A stretch of DNA of 64,000 bases, from assembly GCF_015207665.1 (NCBI RefSeq), contig NZ_JADEWL010000008.1, positions 1 through 64,000 on the forward strand, written 5' to 3'. The position numbers were made by a program, and so were the translations under genes. A model generated the notes under the pieces. It saw only the letters and a program-made list of their open reading frames with translations. It ran no database searches and was not told where the DNA came from. Positions 26,791 to 36,180 of this stretch are shown piece after piece (within the stretch, counting starts at the first letter, position 1; each line of letters starts with the position of its first letter). This stretch comes from Plectonema cf. radiosum LEGE 06105 (GTDB taxonomy: Bacteria; Cyanobacteriota; Cyanobacteriia; Cyanobacteriales; Nostocaceae).

Positions 26791-28524
26791 ATGGCATCTA
26801 CTATCCAAGCTCTACCCTCAGAAGTCGTACATTTGATTACAGCCTCAGAGGTGATTGATTCTTTTGCTGCGGTAGTGCGGGAATTGATCGAAAATTCCTT
26901 AGATGCAGGTGCGACAAGGATTGTAGTTTCTCTGTACCCCCAGCAGTGGCAGATTCGTGTAGCGGATAATGGTTGTGGAATGAGTCTATCCGACTTACAA
27001 CAAGCCGCAAGCGCTCATAGTACTAGTAAAATACGCTCTTGTAGTGATTTATGGAAAATCAATAGTTTGGGTTTTCGCGGTGAAGCGCTGCACAGTTTAA
27101 CAACCTTAGCCGATTTAGAAATTCTCAGTCGTGGAGCAAATCACCTCGAACAAAAAACAGAGTCTAACGGTTGGCGAGTTGTTTATGGTAATGGAGGAGA
27201 AGCTTTAAGGATGGAAGCAACGGCGATCGCACCGGGTACAGTAGCCGTAATTTCTAATTTATTCGGTAATTGTAATGCTCGTCGTCAGGGTTTACCTTCA
27301 ATCCCTCAGCAAATGAGAGCAGTACAAGGGTTAATTCAACAAACTGCTTTGTGTCATCCCCATGTTACTTGGCAAGTTTGGCAAAATGGACGGGAATGGT
27401 TTGCAATTTATCCTACCGCGAATATCAAGGAAACTTTGTCTCAGTTTCTCCATAGAGTGCATCCATCAGATTTACAAGAATTAAAAGTTGAATTAAATAA
27501 CCCTGACAATTCCTCACTTTCATTAGTCATCGGATTACCCGATAGATGTCATCGTCATCGTCCAGACTGGGTACGAATAGCAGTAAATGGACGTATAGTC
27601 AAGTCTCCAGAACTCGAACAAACTATTATTGGAGCATTTCATAAAACATTACCTCGCGATCGCTATCCGGTTTGTTTCTTACACTTGTGTGTTTGCCCAA
27701 GTCAGATTAACTGGAATCGCAACCCTGCGAAAACAGAAATTTACCTCAACCAACTTGATTATTGGCAAGAACAAATTACTCAATCGATTGACAAAGCACT
27801 CACGGTTAATTGTTCCACCATTAAGGAATCTTGCCATGTAACGCGAGTAGGTAAATTAATCAAAGCCGCAGAAGCAAAAAGCGGTTACAACTTCAACCGA
27901 ATAAATCTTGAAGAAAACGACAATTTAGATAAATCTCAATTGAAATCTCATACAATAACAAAAAATTCTCCCCTCTCTACAACATTTCCTTTAAAAGCAG
28001 TTGCTCAAGTAAACAAAACCTATATAGTCGCAGAGCATCCTGGGGGAATGTGGTTAGTAGAACAACATATAGCCCACGAAAGAGTATTGTACGAACAACT
28101 TTGCGAACATTGGCAATTAGTAAAGTGTGAACCAGCAATAATTCTATATCAATTATCTCCCGCACAAATAGAACAGTTACAACGGATTAATTTAGAAATA
28201 GAACCTTTCGGAGAACAACTTTGGGCAATTCGTCAAGTACCCGCACTTCTTCAACAGCGCGAGGATTGCGCCGAAGCAATATTAGAATTGAGTAAAGGAG
28301 GAGATTTAAACACAGCCCAAGTCGCCGTAGCTTGTCGCAGTGCCATTCGCAATGGTACAATTTTGAATTTGCCACAAATGCAGCAACTATTAGACCAATG
28401 GCAGCGTACCCGCAACCCCCGCACCTGCCCTCACGGAAGACCAATTTATTTATCCTTAGAAGAGTCATCCTTAGCTCGTTATTTCCGTCGTAATTGGGTA
28501 ATTGGCAAATCCCATGGAATCTAA
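26791..28524 (+). CDS. mutL: DNA mismatch repair protein MutL
   Basis: 577-residue GHKL ATPase acting with MutS in mismatch repair. N-terminal motifs: ELIENSLDAGA (catalytic Glu34), DNGCGM and GFRGEAL. The usual IAAGEVIxRPASVVKEL stretch is altered to ITASEVIDSFAAVVREL. The C-terminal dimer/endonuclease domain has EQHIAHERVLYE in place of DQHAAHERIxYE, plus ACRSAIR and CPHGRP, so the metal site is mostly kept. I choose the ATG at 26791 (MASTIQALPS) over the upstream one at 26776, since family proteins start near there. It is shorter than average in the linker. Confidence 0.93.
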   Translation: MASTIQALPSEVVHLITASEVIDSFAAVVRELIENSLDAGATRIVVSLYPQQWQIRVADNGCGMSLSDLQQAASAHSTSKIRSCSDLWKINSLGFRGEALHSLTTLADLEILSRGANHLEQKTESNGWRVVYGNGGEALRMEATAIAPGTVAVISNLFGNCNARRQGLPSIPQQMRAVQGLIQQTALCHPHVTWQVWQNGREWFAIYPTANIKETLSQFLHRVHPSDLQELKVELNNPDNSSLSLVIGLPDRCHRHRPDWVRIAVNGRIVKSPELEQTIIGAFHKTLPRDRYPVCFLHLCVCPSQINWNRNPAKTEIYLNQLDYWQEQITQSIDKALTVNCSTIKESCHVTRVGKLIKAAEAKSGYNFNRINLEENDNLDKSQLKSHTITKNSPLSTTFPLKAVAQVNKTYIVAEHPGGMWLVEQHIAHERVLYEQLCEHWQLVKCEPAIILYQLSPAQIEQLQRINLEIEPFGEQLWAIRQVPALLQQREDCAEAILELSKGGDLNTAQVAVACRSAIRNGTILNLPQMQQLLDQWQRTRNPRTCPHGRPIYLSLEESSLARYFRRNWVIGKSHGI

Positions 28525-28529
28525 GAATT

Positions 28530-28795
28530 TTGGAATGGGTAATTGGTAATGGGTAATGGGTAATGGGGGATGGGTATGAATAACCGCGAGCAATACAATA
28601 ATATAACTTATTAATTCTCACTTCGAGAACTATTTGCCAATTATTTATTCTAATCACCGATTAAAAAGGATTACACGGATTACACGTATTTTAATTACCA
28701 ATTCCCAATTTGCCATTCCCAATTACCAATTACCAATTCCCAATTACCAATTACCAATTACCAATTACCAATTACCAATTACCAATTCCCAAACT
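28530..28795. repeat. GGTAATG and CCAATTA tandem repeats between mutL and cinA
   Basis: GGTAATG units at about 28535-28567; CCAATTA/CCAATTC units from about 28692 to 28790, running to the cinA start codon. Together they could fold on each other because the units are complementary. Confidence 0.85.
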
Positions 28796-28797
28796 CT

Positions 28798-30048
28798 ATG
28801 AGTGCAGAAATTATTTGTGTCGGTACAGAAATGTTACTAGGAGATATACTTAATAGCAACGCTCAATATTTAGCGCAACAGTTAGCTCAATTAGGTATTC
28901 CTCATTATTATCAAACCGTTGTGGGCGATAATGTTGATAGATTAAAGCAAGTTATCGAAATTGCGACGCAAAGAGCGCAAATACTCATTTTTACCGGGGG
29001 TTTAGGACCAACTCCCGATGACTTAACTTGTGAAACCATTGCCGATTTTTTTGGTTCTCCTTTAATCGAACGTGCTGAAATTATCGAGGATATCACCAAA
29101 AAATACGCTACACGAAATAGAATCATGAGCGCGAGCAATCGCAAGCAAGCTTTAATACCCAAAGGTGCAGACATTTTACCCAATCCTACGGGTACGGCTC
29201 CTGGTATCATCTGGCAACCCCGTTCTAATTTGACGATTTTCACCTTCCCTGGGGTACCTTCAGAAATGCACCGTATGTGGGAGGAAACCGCCGTTCCATA
29301 CCTGAAAAATCAAGGTTGGGGCAAACAAATCATTTACAGTCGAATGTTGCGGTTCTGGAACGTTGCGGAATCGACTTTAGCGGAGAAGGTATCTGCTTAT
29401 CTGAATTTGCCTAATCCCACAGTAGCTCCTTATGCGAGTAAAGGAGAGGTGAAATTGCGAGTTTCTGCGAAAGCGAGTAGTGAAGCAGAAGCTCAAAGTT
29501 TAATTGCACCCGTTGAAAAACAAATTAAAGAAATTGCCGGTTTCGATTATTTTGGTGCTGATGATGACACGCTGGCTTCCGTAGTGGGTGAGATTTTGCG
29601 TAAATCAAGGCAAACGCTTTCGGTGGCAGAATCATGCACTGGCGGAACTTTGGGACAAATGTTAACAGATACTTCCGGAAGCTCCGATTACTTTTGGGGT
29701 GGTGTAATTTCTTATGATAATTCCGTAAAAATTGGGATGTTAGGAGTTAATGTCCAAGACTTGGAAAAACATGGTGCAGTCAGCGCAATTGTAGCAGAAC
29801 AAATGGCTATAGGGGTTAAAAAGCAGCTTTCTACAACTTGGGGATTAAGTATAACTGGAATTGCCGGACCTACTGGTGGTACGGAAACTAAGCCCGTGGG
29901 TTTGGTTTATGTTGGTTTAGCAGGAGAAGATGCAGTCGAAAGCTTTGAATTCCGTTTTAATCCGGTACGGGGTAGGTCTTTGATTCGTCACTTTAGCGCT
30001 TGTCATGCTTTGGATAGTTTGCGGAGGAGGTTGTTAAAGGAGGGGTGA
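28798..30048 (+). CDS. cinA: CinA: NMN amidohydrolase / competence-damage-inducible protein
   Basis: 416 residues. The N-terminal MoCF-like domain (1-170) has CVGTEMLLGDI and FTGGLGPTPDDLT (ADP-ribose pyrophosphatase-type activity in the COG1058 family). The C-terminal CinA/PncC domain (about 255-415) has AESCTGGTLG and GIAGPTGGT, the nicotinamide-mononucleotide deamidase signature used in pyridine-nucleotide salvage. The length is normal. The start codon follows the CCAATTA repeat and has no Shine-Dalgarno sequence. Possibly co-expressed with mutL, 273 bp upstream. Confidence 0.95.
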   Translation: MSAEIICVGTEMLLGDILNSNAQYLAQQLAQLGIPHYYQTVVGDNVDRLKQVIEIATQRAQILIFTGGLGPTPDDLTCETIADFFGSPLIERAEIIEDITKKYATRNRIMSASNRKQALIPKGADILPNPTGTAPGIIWQPRSNLTIFTFPGVPSEMHRMWEETAVPYLKNQGWGKQIIYSRMLRFWNVAESTLAEKVSAYLNLPNPTVAPYASKGEVKLRVSAKASSEAEAQSLIAPVEKQIKEIAGFDYFGADDDTLASVVGEILRKSRQTLSVAESCTGGTLGQMLTDTSGSSDYFWGGVISYDNSVKIGMLGVNVQDLEKHGAVSAIVAEQMAIGVKKQLSTTWGLSITGIAGPTGGTETKPVGLVYVGLAGEDAVESFEFRFNPVRGRSLIRHFSACHALDSLRRRLLKEG

Positions 30049-30073
30049 GTTTATAACTATGGGAATAATATAT

Positions 30074-30119
30074 TAACGCAGAGGAGTGCAAAGGTAAGCG
30101 CGGAGGAACGCAAAGTTTT
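30074..30119. repeat. ACGCAGAGG/ACGCAAAG dispersed repeat, copy 1
   Basis: The pattern aacgcagagg-agtgcaaagg-aagcgcggagg-aacgcaaag recurs in similar form at 50445-50487 and 55842-55940. Confidence 0.6.
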
Positions 30120-30153
30120 GCAGCAAACTTAACAATTAACGCACTCAAGCATT

Positions 30154-30202
30154 AGCAGCAAAAAAAAATTATGAACCTTCAATGAGGTTCAGTTCTGCTG
30201 CT
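30154..30202. repeat. Two-stem palindrome with A9 run
   Basis: Outer arms AGCAGCA (30154-30160) and TGCTGCT (30196-30202); inner arms TGAACCT (30172-30178) and AGGTTCA (30185-30191) with a 6-nt loop. A run of As between the left arms makes this an intrinsic-terminator shape on the minus strand. No minus-strand gene is known to end here apart from the transposase-like remnant at 30660-30840. Confidence 0.55.
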
Positions 30203-30659
30203 TAAAAATGGCACTTTAAATATAATTTTTTTTAATATTATTGATAAAATTTTCTAAATCTCAATCACAACCAAAATCTTGAATAAATCGAGCCAAATAA
30301 AAATAGATTTAAATAGGTACAAATCAAAGCTATACTAAGTGAGTACCCCGTAATATCTTACAGATTTTAACTGTCGGATAAAAAGGAAATATGTGGACGA
30401 ATAATATCAAATTAATAATACAATATGCCTACTTCGGGGGTTAAAATTTAACGAAAATAAATGCAAATTCGCAATTATTGGCAGAAAATACTTGATTATT
30501 TTTATACATATTACTTGGAATAATTCATTGAAATATATGTATTAAAAAACAATTTCATCTCATGCCACATAATCTAAAGTAATTTAAAGTAATCAAAAAA
30601 TCGCTTTCATGATAATTTTGCAAGCGTTTATTTGTGGAGTTAAAGAGCATATTTTTTAG
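30203..30659. other. 457-bp AT-rich spacer without a gene
   Basis: No open frame or known RNA visible. Confidence 0.5.
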
Positions 30660-30840
30660 CTATCTTACCTTGAACACCCTTTCGATGGCAAAAAACGACA
30701 AAGACTGAGATTTTACTTGTGTCTTTGCCAATATGAGTTTGTAAGCTGGCAATAACATGATTATTTTTTGAATAATTTTTTTATTAAGACCAAAAACAAC
30801 CTCAAATTCAGTGCAATCAAGGACTTCGGCACAACTAAGT
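30660..30840 (-). pseudogene. Possible transposase remnant (DDE type)
   Basis: On the minus strand a short open frame of about 60 codons begins LSCAEVLDCTEFEVVF. The VLDCTEFEV block resembles the first catalytic-Asp region of IS5/IS982-like transposases, and the later part no longer matches. A stop codon lies directly upstream in frame and no full gene is present. Weak, based on a short motif only. Confidence 0.3.
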
Positions 30841-30958
30841 TAACTATTATCAATCATCTTGTGTAACATTATCAGCATAATTAATCTCTAGGAGGTTGCT
30901 GAATAGTTCACAATTTGTTACAAAAATATAAATAACTTCTAGTAATCTCTACTCAAAA

Positions 30959-31753
30959 ATGTTTGGCGGACTTACTGGTTTTAAAGATTCTCAAGGTAGT
31001 GACTGGGGAGAGCAGATGCTCAACACCGTTGCGAGCCAAACGATTCGCCACTTGTTTACTAAAAGCGAGTCGGTAGAAGTCTTTGTCCGCTGCTATCCCT
31101 CCAGCAAGCTTTTACAGGGCAGTATTGACAGCTTTAAAATGGGCGGTCGTGGCTTGGTAATTCGCAAAGATTTCTTGGTTGACGAGATGTCGTTTGAAAC
31201 CGATGCCGTATCTATCGACTTCAGTTCGGTACTAAGCGGTAAGCTGCGTTTAAAGCAACCCACTCAGGCGATCGCGCAAGTTATATTGACTCAAGAAGGT
31301 ATTAATCAGGCTTTTGAAGCGGAATTAGTGAAAAAACGCCTGATAAATCTTTCCGAACCAACATTAACGGCATTATCTGACGGTGAACCTGTTTCTTTCA
31401 CTGAGGTTCAGGTGGAATTGCTATCAGATAATCGGTTAAAGATATTCGCCAAAGCTGACTTGAACAATGGTGAATTAGTACCGTTAAATATGACCGTACA
31501 AGTAAGTATTGAGCGACGACGAAAAGTTTCGTTCAAAAGCCCTGAAATCGACCTGGAATCGGTACCAGAAGAGCAAAGAGAAATTTCGCAAACCTTATGT
31601 ACTGCATTAGCAGAAATTTTAGATAACATGGTCGATTTAGACCGTTTTGACCTGGACGGAGTAAAAATGCGGCTTAATCGTTTAGAAACGGAAGGTCATA
31701 AATTAATTTTTAGCGGATATGCCGAGATTGAACGTATACCAAGTACTAAGTGA
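30959..31753 (+). CDS. DUF2993 domain protein (LmeA-like)
   Basis: 264 residues; the DUF2993 fold spans most of the protein, with the typical segment VFVRCYPSSKLLQGSIDSF near residue 40 and repeated beta-rich units. Members of this family are relatives of LmeA, a lipid-binding envelope protein of mycobacteria; the cyanobacterial function is unknown. Unlike many relatives it has no obvious N-terminal signal peptide. A tandem repeat and then an amino-acid permease follow on the same strand. Confidence 0.88.
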   Translation: MFGGLTGFKDSQGSDWGEQMLNTVASQTIRHLFTKSESVEVFVRCYPSSKLLQGSIDSFKMGGRGLVIRKDFLVDEMSFETDAVSIDFSSVLSGKLRLKQPTQAIAQVILTQEGINQAFEAELVKKRLINLSEPTLTALSDGEPVSFTEVQVELLSDNRLKIFAKADLNNGELVPLNMTVQVSIERRRKVSFKSPEIDLESVPEEQREISQTLCTALAEILDNMVDLDRFDLDGVKMRLNRLETEGHKLIFSGYAEIERIPSTK

Positions 31754-31845
31754 CAGTTGACAGTGGACAGTTAACCTTTAACCTTTAACCTCTAACCTTT
31801 AACCTTTAACCTTTAACCTCTAACCTTTAACCTTTAACCTCCGAC
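31751..31845. repeat. TAACCTT/TAACCTC tandem repeat
   Basis: About 12 heptamers (mostly taacctt, some taacctc) preceded by gacagtt/gacagtg units. It lies between the DUF2993 gene and the permease. Confidence 0.9.
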
Positions 31846-31886
31846 CTGTACAATCAATCCCAGAACTGTTCTTAAGGAGAAGATTT

Positions 31887-33182
31887 GTGTCACTTAAAAC
31901 ATCATCACCGCAACTACGACGGGAGTTAGGGGTTGTAGGAGCAACTGTGATGGGGCTTGGTTCGATTATCGGTACAGGGGTTTTTGTCAGCATTGGTATT
32001 GCTGCTGGAATTGCCGGTAATGCGGTAATTTTAGCTGTAATGATTGGTGCAATCGTGGCAATTTGTAACGGACTCAACAGCGCTCAACTTGCTGCTAATC
32101 ATCCTGTAAGTGGTGGTTCTTACGAATATGGTTATAAATACTTGAATTCTTGGTTGGGATTCACCGCTGGATGGATGTTTTTGTTGGCAAAATCTGCTTC
32201 TGCTGCTACAGCGGCTTTGGGTTTTGCTGGTTACTTTTTGAATGCAACAGGTTTGGATGCAAGTGGTTTACTTGTACCCTTAGCCTTAGCTGCGGTAATT
32301 GCGATCGCGGTTATTGTTCTAAATGGTATTCGCCGCTCTAATCGAGTAAATATTATAATTGTATCTGTTTCAGTTTTTAGCTTAATTTTCTTTATATTTG
32401 GGGGAATTCCCACAGCGATCGCCAAAGGTGGGGAAAATCTCACACCTTTTAACGGTTCGGTTGCGAGTGTGCTTCATGCTAGTGCTTTGATGTTTGTAGC
32501 TTACACAGGTTACGGTCGAATTGCCACCTTGGGAGAAGAAGCCAAAAACCCGCGTCAAACGATTCCTAAAGCCATTGTTGTAACAATGATAATCACAATG
32601 CTGGTTTACGTAGGAGTAGCAACGATTGCTGTAGCGGCTATTGGGGCTGAAAAGCTTGGTGAATCGGCTGTAACGGGACAAGCAGCACCTTTAGAAGTAG
32701 CAGTTCGTAGCTTCGGTATTCCGGGGGGAGCGCAAATCTTGGCAATTGGGGCAATTTTCGCCATGTTAGGAGTATTGCTCAACTTAATTTTAGGTTTATC
32801 TCGCGTATTATTGGCAATGGGAAGACGACGAGATATGCCGAGGATTTTTGCCAGATTAAATCAATCCGGTACAACTCCCACAGCTGCTGTAATTGCAGTA
32901 ACTATGATAATTGCTGTTTTAGTCTTAATCGGTAACGTTAAAACCACTTGGTCTTTCAGTGCTTTTACTGTTTTAATTTATTATTCAATAACTAATTTAG
33001 CTGCATTTGCTATACCAAGTCAGGAAAGACTTTATCCTAAATGGCTATCAATTCTTGGCTTATTAGCTTGTTTATTTCTGGCTTTCTGGGTTGAACCATT
33101 TGTTTGGCAAGTCGGTTTAGCATTGATTGTTGCAGGATTAATTTGGCACACAGTCGCTCAGAAGTTAGGAGGTGAGAGTTAG
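31887..33182 (+). CDS. APC family amino-acid permease
   Basis: 431 residues with about twelve predicted helices, an inner-membrane secondary transporter. The first helix contains GLGSIIGTGVFVSIG, the APC substrate-binding element, and the sixth-helix region has the MFVAYTGYGRIATLGEEAKNP motif. It is somewhat shorter than the usual 450-500 residues. The start is GTG at 31887 with a good Shine-Dalgarno AAGGAG 8 nt upstream. Amino-acid specificity cannot be told from the sequence. It is convergent with ugd. Confidence 0.92.
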   Translation: MSLKTSSPQLRRELGVVGATVMGLGSIIGTGVFVSIGIAAGIAGNAVILAVMIGAIVAICNGLNSAQLAANHPVSGGSYEYGYKYLNSWLGFTAGWMFLLAKSASAATAALGFAGYFLNATGLDASGLLVPLALAAVIAIAVIVLNGIRRSNRVNIIIVSVSVFSLIFFIFGGIPTAIAKGGENLTPFNGSVASVLHASALMFVAYTGYGRIATLGEEAKNPRQTIPKAIVVTMIITMLVYVGVATIAVAAIGAEKLGESAVTGQAAPLEVAVRSFGIPGGAQILAIGAIFAMLGVLLNLILGLSRVLLAMGRRRDMPRIFARLNQSGTTPTAAVIAVTMIIAVLVLIGNVKTTWSFSAFTVLIYYSITNLAAFAIPSQERLYPKWLSILGLLACLFLAFWVEPFVWQVGLALIVAGLIWHTVAQKLGGES

Positions 33183-33183
33183 G

Positions 33184-33206
33184 AGTTAGGAGTTGAGAGT
33201 TAGGAC
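33184..33206. repeat. GAGTTAG short repeat
   Basis: A few gagttag/gagagtt units directly after the permease stop codon. Confidence 0.6.
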
Positions 33207-33231
33207 TATTATCCGTTTTAAAATTGATCTA

Positions 33232-33267
33232 CAAAAAAAATGTAGAGACGTAGCAATGCTACGTCTC
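33232..33267 (-). terminator. Palindromic REP-like hairpin acting as terminator for ugd
   Basis: GAGACGTAGC (33245-33254) and GCTACGTCTC (33258-33267) form a perfect 10-bp stem with a 3-nt loop, and As at 33232-33240 give a T tract on the minus strand. Palindromes of the GTAGAGACGT..ACGTCTC type are scattered in cyanobacterial genomes. It lies between two convergent genes. Confidence 0.75.
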
Positions 33268-33342
33268 AATCGTCTAATGTATAAATCCGACTTTAGAATT
33301 AATCTCAAACCTAAAATCTGCGGATTAATTTAGAATTAGAAT

Positions 33343-34728
33343 TTATCGACCAACACCGATATACTGGAAACCAGCCCTAATGATTGCTTCGGGATCGAGA
33401 AAGTTACGACCATCGATAATCACCGGGTTGTTCATCAATTGCGCCATTTTGCTGTAATCGAGATTATTAAACTGTTCCCATTCGGTAACGAGTACCAAAG
33501 CATCGCAGCTATCAGCAAGTCTTTCTGCATCGGTTTCTACCTGCACGCCGGAAAGACCGTGACGCATACCAGATTGAGAGATAATTGGATCGTATGCTTT
33601 AACTTTCGCTCCCAATCGATTTAATTGCTCGATTAAATTCAACGCTGGTGCATCGCGCATATCGTCAGTATCCGGTTTAAAAGTTAAACCAAGTAAACCT
33701 ACAGTCTTACCTTTAAGAATTTTTAAAGCTTGCTGGAGTTTTTCTAATGCAATCAAACGCTGACGTTCGTTAACGCTGACAGTAGCTTTGAGTAGTTGTG
33801 CTTCGTAACCGTAGTCATCAGCAGTATGAACCAATGCGGATACGTCTTTGGGAAAACAGGAACCTCCCCAACCGATACCAGCATTTAAGAACTTGCTACC
33901 AATCCGGGAATCTAAACCGATACCTTTAGCAACTTGAGTTACATCAGCACCAACGCGATCGCAAATGTTAGCAACTTCATTAATAAAGCTAATTTTAGTT
34001 GCCAGGAAAGCGTTTGCAGCATATTTAACCATCTCAGCCGAAGATAAATCTGTTGAGAGTACGGGTACTGGAGGCAAAGATTTATCTTCTGCATATTGAC
34101 GCTCTACAATTGGAGCATACAATTCTTTCATCATCGAAATAGCTTTTTGAGAATTGCCTCCCAAAACAATCCGGTCGGGATTAAAAGTATCGTAAATAGC
34201 CGAACCTTCCCGTAAAAACTCTGGATTACTAATTACATCAAAATCGCCAGCAGGTAACTTATCTTCACACTTGTTTCCACCTGCGGGTACCAATTCTTTT
34301 TGACGTTCAGCAATACCATCGAGAACAATCATCCGTACCCAATCTCCCGAACCAATGGGTACTGTGGATTTGTTAACGATAACTTTGTAACCACCATTTA
34401 AATTATTTCCGATACCTCTTGCAACCGCTTCTACATAACGGGTATCGCTTTCACCTGTAGGTAAAGGGGGAGTTCCTACAGCAATAAATAAAATTTCTCC
34501 ATGAGCAACTCCCGCAGCCAAGTCGCTAGAAAACTGAATTTTGTCTGCTTTAATCGCATTCTGCATAATTTCTGAAAGTCCTGGCTCAAAAATTGGCGAT
34601 TGCCCAGACTTCATCAACTTCACTTTCTCTTCGTTATTATCTATACAAATGACATCATGCCCGATGTGAGCCAAACAAGCTCCAGTTACCAAACCAACAT
34701 AACCAGTACCAATTACGCAAACTCGCAT
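33343..34728 (-). CDS. ugd: UDP-glucose 6-dehydrogenase
   Basis: NAD-dependent four-electron oxidation of UDP-glucose to UDP-glucuronate. The 461 residues include the Rossmann loop CVIGTGYVGLVTG, TPPLPTGESD, SNPEFLREGSA, the catalytic-cysteine segment GWGGSCFPKD (Cys291) and GLTFKPDTDDMRDA. All active-site segments are intact. It is the second gene behind uxs (89 nt apart), so UDP-glucuronate can feed directly into UDP-xylose synthesis for exopolysaccharide or sheath. Confidence 0.97.
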   Translation of the reverse strand: MRVCVIGTGYVGLVTGACLAHIGHDVICIDNNEEKVKLMKSGQSPIFEPGLSEIMQNAIKADKIQFSSDLAAGVAHGEILFIAVGTPPLPTGESDTRYVEAVARGIGNNLNGGYKVIVNKSTVPIGSGDWVRMIVLDGIAERQKELVPAGGNKCEDKLPAGDFDVISNPEFLREGSAIYDTFNPDRIVLGGNSQKAISMMKELYAPIVERQYAEDKSLPPVPVLSTDLSSAEMVKYAANAFLATKISFINEVANICDRVGADVTQVAKGIGLDSRIGSKFLNAGIGWGGSCFPKDVSALVHTADDYGYEAQLLKATVSVNERQRLIALEKLQQALKILKGKTVGLLGLTFKPDTDDMRDAPALNLIEQLNRLGAKVKAYDPIISQSGMRHGLSGVQVETDAERLADSCDALVLVTEWEQFNNLDYSKMAQLMNNPVIIDGRNFLDPEAIIRAGFQYIGVGR

Positions 34729-34816
34729 ATTATCTAATTCCTCACTGTGTTTATTAGTCGATAGTCAAGAAGTCTATGGTTTATAGCCACAAAAATTTGG
34801 AGCAAAAGTATTTTTT

Positions 34817-35779
34817 TTACTTAACACTACTATTGACAATCGTCTTTTCAGTAGTTTGTACCCGCTGCCGAAAATCTTCTATAGTCTGTTTTAACCCTTC
34901 TTGAAGAGGAATGCTAGGTTCCCAATTCAACAAAGTCCTCGCTTTGGTGATGTCAGGGCGACGACGACGGGGGTCATCAGAAGGTAATGGTTCAAAGTTG
35001 ATTTTTGCATCTGGATTGACCATATTTTGAATGGTTTGGGCTAATTGTAAAATGGTGTATTCATCCGGATTACCCAAATTAATTGGGCCGATATGGTCTC
35101 CATTCATCAAACGCATCAATCCATCTACTAAGTTGTCAACATAGCAAAAACTACGAGTTTGGGAACCATCTCCGTAGACGGTTAGAGGTATACCTTGCAA
35201 AGCTTGAACTATAAAATTGCTAACTACCCGTCCGTCATGTTCAAACATTCGCGGACCGTAGGTATTAAAAATACGAGCAACGCGAATATCAACATCATTT
35301 TGTCGGTGATAATCGAACATCAACGTTTCAGCAATCCGCTTACCTTCGTCGTAACAGGAACGAAGTCCAATGGGATTAACATTACCCCGATAATCTTCAC
35401 TTTGGGGATGAACTTCCGGATCACCATAAACTTCACTAGTGGAAGCTAGTAAAATCCTTGCTTTGACACGCTTAGCCAAACCCAGCATATTCAGCGTACC
35501 CATTACATTGGTTTTAACTGTTTTTACGGGGTTGTATTGATAATGTACCGGAGAAGCGGGACAAGCCAAATGATAAATTTGTGCTACTTCCAACCTAATT
35601 GGTTCTGTGATATCGTGACGAATCAGTTCAAAATACGGATGATTCAACCATTTCACGATATTTCGCTTGTGTCCGGTGTAGAAATTATCCAAACAAATTA
35701 CTTCATGCCCATCATTCATCAATCTGTCGATCAGATGAGAACCAATAAACCCAGCTCCGCCAGTCACCAATATTCTCAT
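34817..35779 (-). CDS. uxs: UDP-glucuronate decarboxylase (UDP-xylose synthase)
   Basis: 320-residue extended SDR. The NAD motif is [11 protein letters not shown], the catalytic pair is Tyr143-x3-Lys147 (RSCYDEGKR), and the UXS-type signatures are [24 protein letters not shown] and [10 protein letters not shown]. It converts UDP-glucuronate to UDP-xylose. It precedes ugd, giving a two-step pathway in one operon. A TGTGA-N4-TCACA palindrome lies about 200 bp upstream of the start codon (35982-35999). Confidence 0.93.
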   Translation of the reverse strand: MRILVTGGAGFIGSHLIDRLMNDGHEVICLDNFYTGHKRNIVKWLNHPYFELIRHDITEPIRLEVAQIYHLACPASPVHYQYNPVKTVKTNVMGTLNMLGLAKRVKARILLASTSEVYGDPEVHPQSEDYRGNVNPIGLRSCYDEGKRIAETLMFDYHRQNDVDIRVARIFNTYGPRMFEHDGRVVSNFIVQALQGIPLTVYGDGSQTRSFCYVDNLVDGLMRLMNGDHIGPINLGNPDEYTILQLAQTIQNMVNPDAKINFEPLPSDDPRRRRPDITKARTLLNWEPSIPLQEGLKQTIEDFRQRVQTTEKTIVNSSVK

Positions 35780-35981
35780 AATTTACCAGTTAACTACAAA
35801 TATTTACTTTATTCGATTGTGCTTGTTTTTAGGATACCCAGCCTGACTACATAAATATAGTAAAAGTACGGATAATTCAACAGAAATTTTCAATCCGTCT
35901 CAAACCTCTAGATGCAAAATTATTCCTATTATGTCTAATTTTTAACAATTCCATCAGAAAAATAACAAAGATTGTATGGTA

Positions 35982-35999
35982 AGTGTGAAGTATCACACT
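35982..35999. promoter_or_regulatory. Operator-like palindrome AGTGTGA-AGTA-TCACACT
   Basis: Perfect 7-bp arms with a 4-nt spacer, about 200 bp upstream of uxs. Almost the same sequence occurs upstream of mgtE (61336-61353). The spacing differs from the CRP type (N6). Confidence 0.5.
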
Positions 36000-36102
36000 A
36001 AAATTTATCAAAAATTTAATCAGGTAAAGTTATTGTAGGGGATTACATTCACATTGAAGATTTAGGAAGTTGAGCATATGGAACTACAAGGAAACTCTTA
36101 AC

Positions 36103-36180
36103 AATTACCAATTACCCATTCCCAATTCCCCTACTAATAACTGATTACTGATAACTGGTAACTGGTAACTGATTACTAGC
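36103..36180. repeat. CCAATTA and TAACTGG tandem repeats covering the 3' end of the antiporter gene
   Basis: CAATTAC/CCATTCC units to about 36133 followed by TAACTGG/TGATTAC units. The stop codon and the last ten codons (NQLPVTSYQ) of the antiporter gene are repeat sequence. Confidence 0.8.

Noticed and set aside
28187-28657. 156-codon minus-strand frame over the mutL end and repeats
   Set aside because: It overlaps the conserved C-terminus of MutL and starts in tandem repeat; no family similarity seen.
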